Below, piece by piece: positions 1-4,764 of a DNA stretch of 9,062 nt. Every line of letters begins with the position of its first letter. The first letter of the stretch is position 1. Source of the DNA: Candidatus Kuenenia stuttgartensis (GTDB taxonomy: Bacteria; Bacteroidota; Bacteroidia; Chitinophagales; Chitinophagaceae). Below the pieces are notes generated by a model. That model saw only the letters and a list, made by a program, of their open reading frames with translations. It was not told where the DNA came from and did not search any database. The position numbers were made by a program, and so were the translations under genes. The DNA is taken from assembly GCA_943330835.2 (NCBI GenBank), contig CALQJH020000062.1:1-9062 (forward strand), written 5' to 3'.

Positions 1-2
1 AC

Positions 3-512
3 ACGATAGGTTCTGCAATATCTTCAACGGGTGTGTTGGGATTAAGCGCAGTACTTCAAGCAGGTACACTTGCAAATGGTAATGGTAATTTTTTATGTTT
101 GGTTTCAGGTACACCAACATCTACTGGTACGGCTATTTTTCCAGTAAGTGTGGGTGGGCAGTTATGTAATATTAGTTTAGTTGTTAACGCAGTTAATCCT
201 GCTACTCCTTCTGTAACAACATTGGGTTGTATTTCTGCTTCATATTCAGTTTCTACAGCAACAGCAAATACTGCATATACTGCAATTGCTACTATTCCTT
301 ATGCAGGAGGTAACGGAGCTGCTTATGTGAATGGAACTGCTATATCTTCAACTGGTGTTACGGGATTGAGTGCTGTGCTTCAAGGAGGGACACTTGCTAA
401 TGGCAATGGTAATTTATCATATTCGATTTCAGGTACGCCAACATCAACAGGGACAGCTACGTTTCCAATAAGTTTTGGTGGTCAGTCATGTAGTATTAGT
501 TTAACTGTAAAT
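3..512 (+). repeat. In-frame tandem repeat, period 324 bp (108 codons)
   Basis: Copy 1 (partial, 3-188) and copy 2 (189-512) align without gaps at a constant offset of 324 bp. For example, the ATATCTTCAAC stretch recurs at 18 and 342, and the codon ending each unit recurs at 186 and 510. The copies differ at many third positions and some residues, so this is an old protein-domain duplication and not a recent DNA duplication. More copies probably lie to the left. Confidence 0.85.
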
Positions 513-1178
513 ACTGGTGCGACTTCTAACAGAACAGTTTACGATTCTATTTATGGGGCTTATAGTATTACTTACACTTCTACCACCGTTACGATAAAAT
601 CATATGATCAGCCTAATCGTAAAAGTGTTTATTGGCCTACTAATAATGTACTTTATGAGGCCTTCTCTGGTCCAACTTTTCATGATAGCTCTTTTATAAA
701 AGCTCCAGGAACTATTGGTGTCCAAAATATAACATTGACCTTCCCTCTAAATCCAGTTATGGCATCTACTCATGCTGCTACACCAATGGGTGTTATCGGA
801 ATTGGGTTAGATGGGGTGCCATTTTTTAACCAATATGCAGCAGGAGGAGTTGTTTTAGGTGGCGAGATTCATGGTTTTGATCAATACTGGGGGCATCCTC
901 AAATGTCGAATATGTATCATTATCACGTAGAACCTAAATATCTTACAACGGTTCATGCCACCAAGCATTCATTGATGGGTTTTCTATTGGATGGCTTCCC
1001 TGTATATGGTCCTGAAGAAGTAGGAGGGTCAACTCCAACCGGTTTGGATGTTTATCATGGTCATACACATGCCACCACAGAGTATCCTGGAGGGATTTAT
1101 CATTATCATTTTACAAACGACTCGCCTTATTTAAATGGCAATGGTTTTTATGGTACAAAAGGTACGGTAACCCAATAG
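3..1178 (+). CDS. YHYH-domain protein with Ig-like tandem repeats, 5'-truncated by the window edge
   Basis: The frame is open to the left edge, so the true start lies outside the window. A GTG at 33 is only an internal valine, because the repeat it sits in already begins upstream. The N-terminal part holds two copies of a 108-residue Thr/Ser/Gly-rich unit with motifs such as ISSTGV, LANGNGN and SGTPTSTGTA. Each copy has a cysteine in the GGQ(S/L)C segment and the complete copy has another in LGC. Such repeats are typical of long exported Bacteroidota proteins. From about 540 to 1178 comes a YHYH domain (Pfam PF14240, function unknown), with LDGVP at 807, YHYH at 915-926, LDGFP at 987, a YHGHTH stretch, and a second YHYH at 1098-1109. 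The protein stops shortly after the domain with no type IX sorting domain visible. It is probably secreted or cell-surface, but the signal peptide is off-window. The MORN gene follows after 10 bp. The domain call is firm. Metal binding through the histidines is inference. Confidence 0.88.
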   Translation, partial: TIGSAISSTGVLGLSAVLQAGTLANGNGNFLCLVSGTPTSTGTAIFPVSVGGQLCNISLVVNAVNPATPSVTTLGCISASYSVSTATANTAYTAIATIPYAGGNGAAYVNGTAISSTGVTGLSAVLQGGTLANGNGNLSYSISGTPTSTGTATFPISFGGQSCSISLTVNTGATSNRTVYDSIYGAYSITYTSTTVTIKSYDQPNRKSVYWPTNNVLYEAFSGPTFHDSSFIKAPGTIGVQNITLTFPLNPVMASTHAATPMGVIGIGLDGVPFFNQYAAGGVVLGGEIHGFDQYWGHPQMSNMYHYHVEPKYLTTVHATKHSLMGFLLDGFPVYGPEEVGGSTPTGLDVYHGHTHATTEYPGGIYHYHFTNDSPYLNGNGFYGTKGTVTQ

Positions 1179-1188
1179 TTTTTTGCAG

Positions 1189-1833
1189 ATGAATAATCGT
1201 ATAAAATCAATGAAGGATGCATTTTTTTTGTTTAGTATTGGTATGACACTTTCTTTTGCATCAACTTGTAATAATACTATTAAGAATGAGGATATAGCTC
1301 ATGATATCAAACCCATAAAAATAGAAAAAAAAGTCCCACTTGTATATATAAATTCAACGGACAATCGATTTTCTAACCACCAGGATACGGTTTATTATGG
1401 GGACTCTTTTTTTACAGGCTATCGATATGGCTTATACGAAACCAGAGATACCTCATTCATTCAGTCTTATTTTAATGGGGTAGAGGAAGGATTCCAACGG
1501 AAATGGCATTCAAACAAACAGTTATCTGAAGAAAGGTTTTACATTAATGGTAAAAAAGAAGGTCTGCACAGAGGCTGGTGGCCTAATGGTAAATTAAAAT
1601 TTTATTTTACGGTGTATAATGATAAATATGAAGGAGAGTTTAAAGAATGGATTGACAATGGTTTGTTGGTGAAATATTTTCATTATGAAGATGGGAATGA
1701 AATGGGCAGTCAAAGATTATGGTGGGGAGATGGAACAGTGAGAGCAAATTATGTAATTAAAAATGGCAGAAAATACGGACTATTAGGTTTAAAAACTTGT
1801 ATTAATCCTTATGATTCAATTATTAAAAAATAG
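1189..1833 (+). CDS. YwqK/MORN-type repeat protein, probably exported
   Basis: The product is 214 residues from the ATG at 1189. A TTG at 1183 is in frame but a weaker choice, and an ATG at 1210 is also possible. The N-terminus is a short basic stretch plus a hydrophobic segment ending in SFASTC (Cys27). This resembles a signal peptide and perhaps a lipoprotein signal, but Thr at -1 is a poor lipobox residue. Residues 94-204 hold four to five repeats of about 24 residues with the pattern Y.NG..EG....WW.NG.L, for example YINGKKEG and WWPNGKLKF. This is the MORN-variant repeat (Pfam MORN_2) of proteins often annotated as YwqK-family antitoxins. No toxin partner is visible here, so that name should not be taken as function. 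The repeats form beta-hairpin stacks in known relatives and are usually binding scaffolds. The gene lies 10 bp after the YHYH gene and overlaps the SCO gene by 23 bp. No Shine-Dalgarno is seen. Confidence 0.82.
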   Translation: MNNRIKSMKDAFFLFSIGMTLSFASTCNNTIKNEDIAHDIKPIKIEKKVPLVYINSTDNRFSNHQDTVYYGDSFFTGYRYGLYETRDTSFIQSYFNGVEEGFQRKWHSNKQLSEERFYINGKKEGLHRGWWPNGKLKFYFTVYNDKYEGEFKEWIDNGLLVKYFHYEDGNEMGSQRLWWGDGTVRANYVIKNGRKYGLLGLKTCINPYDSIIKK

Positions 1834-2461
1834 GGGGATTGTTTTATTATTGATGATACTTGGGGCCTGTAATCAAAAGCCCAACAAAGACGCTATGCCG
1901 TTTATCAATAAGCCAGATTTCACTCCGGAATGGATTGATAAAGACAACCCTTCATTTGATAGCATTCATCATATTCCTGCATTTTCTTTTACAGATCAAG
2001 ATGGGAATTCAGTTACAGAAAAAACAGTGTGGGGTAAAATTTATGTAGCTAATTTTATTTTTACCAAATGTGCAAGTATTTGTCCGAAGATGACCGCTAA
2101 TATGGGGATTCTGCAAGAGGCCTTCAAAAATGATAATGATATTTTATTACTGTCACATTCTGTTACACCTGATATGGACAGCGTTCCTGTATTAAAAAAA
2201 TATGCCAAGGCGAAAGGAGTGATAAGTGGAAAATGGTATCTATTGACCGGCAAGCAAAATGATATTTATCGGTTGGCGAAAAAAGAATATTTTGCTGGGG
2301 ATGTGATAGGATATTATCAAACTGGCAATGAGTTTTTACACACTGAAAATTTCATTTTACTAGATAAGCACAGACGCATCCGCGGTGTTTATAATGGAAC
2401 CTTACAACTAGAGATGGAAAGGCTTATAGAAGATATCAACATGCTAAAAGAAGAGGATTGA
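1811..2461 (+). CDS. SCO1/SenC/PrrC-family lipoprotein (copper chaperone or thiol-disulfide protein)
   Basis: The product is 216 residues. A hydrophobic N-terminus ends in a good lipobox, ILGAC, with Cys20 the expected lipidated residue, so the protein should be anchored on the outer face of a membrane. This supports the ATG at 1811 even though it lies 23 bp inside the upstream gene. The thioredoxin-like SCO domain spans about residues 55-212. It carries the FTDQDG strand, the redox/copper motif C87-A-S-I-C91-P, and the third ligand His177 in FLHTENF, followed by LLDK. All three classical Cu ligands are therefore present. SCO proteins deliver copper to the CuA site of cytochrome oxidase subunit II or act as thiol-disulfide reductases. 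No oxidase gene is nearby, so the partner here is unknown. It is probably translated in coupling with the MORN gene. Family assignment is firm, specific role open. Confidence 0.93.
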   Translation: MIQLLKNRGIVLLLMILGACNQKPNKDAMPFINKPDFTPEWIDKDNPSFDSIHHIPAFSFTDQDGNSVTEKTVWGKIYVANFIFTKCASICPKMTANMGILQEAFKNDNDILLLSHSVTPDMDSVPVLKKYAKAKGVISGKWYLLTGKQNDIYRLAKKEYFAGDVIGYYQTGNEFLHTENFILLDKHRRIRGVYNGTLQLEMERLIEDINMLKEED

Positions 2462-2489
2462 TGTTTTATAATAATTCCCTAAAAGTTAG

Positions 2490-3821
2490 TTATCTAGCTA
2501 TTGCAATTTTTACTTTTTTATTCTTTATTTTTTCATCTTTCACCGATTCAATGACTTGTCCGATTTTTGATTTTCGAACAGCTACAAATGCGGAAAAATC
2601 CTTCACATCAATTAAGCCAATCTCATCTTTTTTTAAGTTGCCTTTTTGTGTTAAAAATCCAACGATATCAATTTTGTTGATTTTATCCTTTTTGCCGGCA
2701 GCAATAAACAAGGTGCTCCATTTTGGTTTTTCAGGTAATTCATATTGGGTAGGTAAAGCCATTACAATAGAGCTTTCTGCAATATAATCTGGCATTTCTT
2801 CTTCAGGTCCGAAAATTACAAAAACAGAACCTGTGGCATCCATTCTTGCAGTTCTGCCATTTCGGTGGGTAAAGGCATCTTCGGTTAAAGGTAAGTGATA
2901 ATGAACAACACTTCTGATGTTTTCTATATCTAATCCTCTGCTAGCTAAATCTGTAGTAATCAATACGTTAGACGTTTTATTTCTAAATTTACATAAGGCT
3001 GTTTCTCGGTCTTGCTGTTCCATACCACCATGATAAAAAACGTTTAAAATTCCTTTTTCTAACAAAAGGTTATGGGTTCTTTCTACTGCATCTCTATGAT
3101 TGCAAAATACAATAGTAGAAGTGTCCTTTAAAGAACAAATCAAAACAAATAAGGTGTCAATTTTATCATTTTCAGGAGAATGTAATCGTTTGATACTCAA
3201 TTTTATAACGTCTTGATTCTCATCGGTCAGAAAATTAAGCGTATGAACAGCCTTCATTTTAACAAAAGCTGGAATCTCAACAGCATGAGTCGCAGAAGTA
3301 AGGATTTTTTGTTTTACTGCGGGTAATTGAGAAAGAATATATTCCATTTCTTCCTGAAAGCCTAGTTCAAGAATTTTATCAAATTCATCCAGGACTAAAA
3401 AGGAGATTTGAGTTGTTTTGATATTCCCGCGTCTTAAATGATCAGCCATTCGGCCTGCGGTAGCAATAACAATAGTTGGGGCCTGTGTCAAATTATTTTC
3501 TTCGATTTCACGTTTATGTCCGCCATAGCAGCATGATATTTTGCAGCCTGGTTGAATTTGTTTTAGTACAGACTCGATTTGCAAAGCAAGTTCTCTGGAC
3601 GGAACAAGAATAAGGGCTTGAGTTTGGTTTAGATTGTTGAGATCGAGCGAATGGATTAGTGGGATTAAAAATGCTAAGGTTTTGCCTGATCCCGTATTCG
3701 ATAAGAGGACAATTTCTTTATTTTCAATAATGGCGTCTTGAGTAGCCAATTGCATTGGATTCAACGACTTTATTTTCAAGTTATTTAAAATCGTTTCGGT
3801 ATTCATTAAAATTTCCTTCAT
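2490..3821 (-). CDS. dbpA: DEAD-box RNA helicase with DbpA-type RNA-binding domain
   Basis: The product is 443 residues from the ATG at 3821. A second in-frame ATG at 3806 (Met6) is equally plausible. The helicase core is complete: NPMQ Q-motif (Gln24), Walker A SNTGSGKT (41-48), PSRELA (74-79), TAGR (121-124), motif II DEFD (145-148, in place of DEAD), SAT (176-178), TTDLASRGLDIE (289-300) and HRNGRTAR (319-326). Residues about 369-441 match the DbpA RNA-binding domain (PF03880), with LFIAAGKKDKI, IVGFL, IGLIDV and AFVAVR. In E. coli this domain recognises hairpin 92 of 23S rRNA and directs the ATPase to large-subunit assembly, so the same role is inferred here. The gene converges on the SCO gene with 28 bp between stops and no obvious terminator. 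A -7-like element lies just upstream. DEFD and TAGR are conservative variants and should not abolish activity. The dbpA symbol rests on the C-terminal domain. Confidence 0.9.
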   Translation of the reverse strand: MKEILMNTETILNNLKIKSLNPMQLATQDAIIENKEIVLLSNTGSGKTLAFLIPLIHSLDLNNLNQTQALILVPSRELALQIESVLKQIQPGCKISCCYGGHKREIEENNLTQAPTIVIATAGRMADHLRRGNIKTTQISFLVLDEFDKILELGFQEEMEYILSQLPAVKQKILTSATHAVEIPAFVKMKAVHTLNFLTDENQDVIKLSIKRLHSPENDKIDTLFVLICSLKDTSTIVFCNHRDAVERTHNLLLEKGILNVFYHGGMEQQDRETALCKFRNKTSNVLITTDLASRGLDIENIRSVVHYHLPLTEDAFTHRNGRTARMDATGSVFVIFGPEEEMPDYIAESSIVMALPTQYELPEKPKWSTLFIAAGKKDKINKIDIVGFLTQKGNLKKDEIGLIDVKDFSAFVAVRKSKIGQVIESVKDEKIKNKKVKIAIAR

Positions 3822-3825
3822 GTTG

Positions 3826-3833
3826 CAAATTTA
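3826..3833 (-). promoter_or_regulatory. dbpA: Bacteroidota-type -7 element (TAAATTTG) before the helicase gene
   Basis: The minus strand reads TAAATTTG, an exact match to the TAnnTTTG consensus of the Bacteroidota primary sigma factor. No TTG is visible at the -33 position. Transcription would start at about 3819-3820, on top of the first ATG. The message would then be almost leaderless from Met1, or have a leader of about 13 nt if Met6 (3806) is the real start. Confidence 0.4.
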
Positions 3834-3944
3834 CTTTAATTAAATTCAGTATAGGGATAATAAAAAATTAAAGAGTCGAAACAATCATTTAAAATTAAAT
3901 AAACTTCAGTGGAAATGTTTGGCTGGCTTGTTTGGGTATTCGTA

Positions 3945-3965
3945 ATATTGCAATATCGCAATATC
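3945..3965. repeat. ATATTGCAATAT palindrome overlapping a tandem GCAATATC octamer
   Basis: Positions 3945-3956 form a perfect 12-bp palindrome. Its right half belongs to two back-to-back copies of GCAATATC (3950-3957 and 3958-3965). It lies about 120 bp upstream of the helicase start, which is far for an operator. It could be a protein-binding site or a slipped-strand duplication. Confidence 0.4.
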
Positions 3966-4060
3966 GGTTCAGGGTTTATTACTGAGAACATCAAACTCAG
4001 CTTTTTTTTAAGCCGCTCTAATAATATACTTTACCATCTTTCTGCCTCATAATTAATATT

Positions 4061-4210
4061 ATGTTAAATAGAATAACGGAACGAAAGGAACGAGATATCC
4101 TATACTTAGTTGAAATATCGCAAAGGCCTTTCATTCTCTTATTGTGTTTGTTATGGCGCCTGTTTTATAAAAAAACAAATTGCATGACACTTCTGCTGGG
4201 ATTTTTTTGA
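4061..4210 (+). CDS. Possible 49-residue membrane peptide (weak)
   Basis: The frame runs ATG at 4061 to TGA at 4208-4210. The predicted peptide has a charged N-terminal part (MLNRITERKERD) and a hydrophobic stretch (PFILLLCLLWRLFY, about residues 23-36), the layout of a small single-pass membrane protein. There is no Shine-Dalgarno (rarely informative in this phylum), no clear promoter, and no recognised family. A frame this short can occur by chance in AT-rich DNA, so this is a candidate only. Confidence 0.12.
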   Translation: MLNRITERKERDILYLVEISQRPFILLLCLLWRLFYKKTNCMTLLLGFF

Positions 4211-4604
4211 AAAAGTATTCTCTATTTTGATGCTGAGTTTGAAGCATAACTACCAGGTTTTGTTTACCAGTTCCTTTTTAGTGGACCGAGCCCAATAGCC
4301 AGTTATTTTAATCCAGTAAATGAAAGATGATTCATTGCAGGTCTGAGCCATCCATAATAATTTAACTGTATCATCCATTTGGTACGAACCAATCTTGAGA
4401 AGTTTTACTGAAATTATACGATTCTTGTATTTGGGGATACTATCACTTACTTGGCAAATATCACATCATTACGCAATGCTTATGCTTATTTTTAATTTAT
4501 ACAAATATTCATAACTAATTGGTATTGATTTTAATGCACTTTAATTATTTATGGCGAAAACCATACCCCACAAGCTTATATTTAGTTTTCTCAATTGCGA
4601 TAAT

Positions 4605-4626
4605 TAGCCAAGCAGCCGCTTGGCTA
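4605..4626. repeat. Perfect 9-bp stem-loop TAGCCAAGC / GCTTGGCTA
   Basis: The arms at 4605-4613 and 4618-4626 are exactly complementary around the 4-nt loop AGCC. Neither side is followed by a T-run on either strand, so it does not look like an intrinsic terminator. It lies about 60 bp beyond the gyrA terminator. It could be a structured RNA element or a transcript-end stabiliser. Confidence 0.5.
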
Positions 4627-4650
4627 TAAAATTATTTGTGTAGCTATTGT

Positions 4651-4666
4651 TGTGGTTCGAACCACA
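4651..4666. repeat. Perfect 16-bp palindrome TGTGGTTCGAACCACA
   Basis: The sequence equals its own reverse complement. Its 12-bp core TGGTTCGAACCA recurs with one change as TGGTACGAACCA at 4380-4391, 273 bp away. The pair could be binding sites for a dimeric protein. The TTCGAAC core resembles a tRNA T-loop, but the T-stem pairing and the rest of a tRNA are absent. Confidence 0.5.
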
Positions 4667-4685
4667 GTTATGTAATTATAATAGC

Positions 4686-4724
4686 AAAAAAAATAGCTGC
4701 CCAATTATTGTCGGACAGCTATTT
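4686..4724 (-). terminator. gyrA: Intrinsic terminator of gyrA
   Basis: Read on the minus strand, AAATAGCTG (4724-4716) pairs perfectly with CAGCTATTT (4699-4691). Two further C-G pairs lie inside a single mismatch, around a loop of about 10 nt. The second arm runs straight into a T-tract (4693-4686). It begins about 40 bp after the gyrA stop. The A-tract on the left is not matched by a T-tract on the plus side, so it should act mainly for gyrA. Confidence 0.85.
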
Positions 4725-4764
4725 GATAAAATAAGCCTTGAGTAATTTTTAGGAATTAATCTGA

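Larger units (their letters stand above)
3822..4764. other. Long intergenic region without a convincing gene
   Basis: These 943 bp separate the starts of the helicase region from the end of gyrA. They contain many stops in all frames. Visible contents are the helicase -7 element, an ATATTGCAATAT palindrome with a tandem octamer (3945-3965), an open frame of 49 codons on + (4061-4210), an open frame of 72 codons without a start on - (4250-4465), a 9-bp stem-loop (4605-4626), a 16-bp palindrome (4651-4666) with a near copy at 4380-4391, and the gyrA terminator. No tRNA or recognised ncRNA was identified by eye. Decayed genes or an unrecognised RNA are both possible. Confidence 0.6.

Noticed and set aside
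2458..2787. 109-codon open frame on + overlapping the 3' end of the helicase gene
   Set aside because: It lies almost wholly antisense to the conserved DbpA RNA-binding domain. Its Phe/Ser-rich translation is what the reverse of a Lys/Glu-rich gene gives, and no family is recognisable.
3982..4009. CTGAG/CTCAG stem followed by eight T, terminator-like on +
   Set aside because: The stem is only 5 bp with a 9-nt loop, and no + strand gene lies upstream to terminate.
4648..4668. tRNA T-arm resemblance (GGTTCGAACC)
   Set aside because: The stem pairing required around a T-loop fails, and no anticodon, D-arm or acceptor stem can be fitted. The sequence is better described as a 16-bp palindrome.
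4690..4724. gyrA terminator acting bidirectionally
   Set aside because: The plus-strand side of the stem is followed by TTTGATAAAA and not by a continuous T-tract, and no + gene precedes it.
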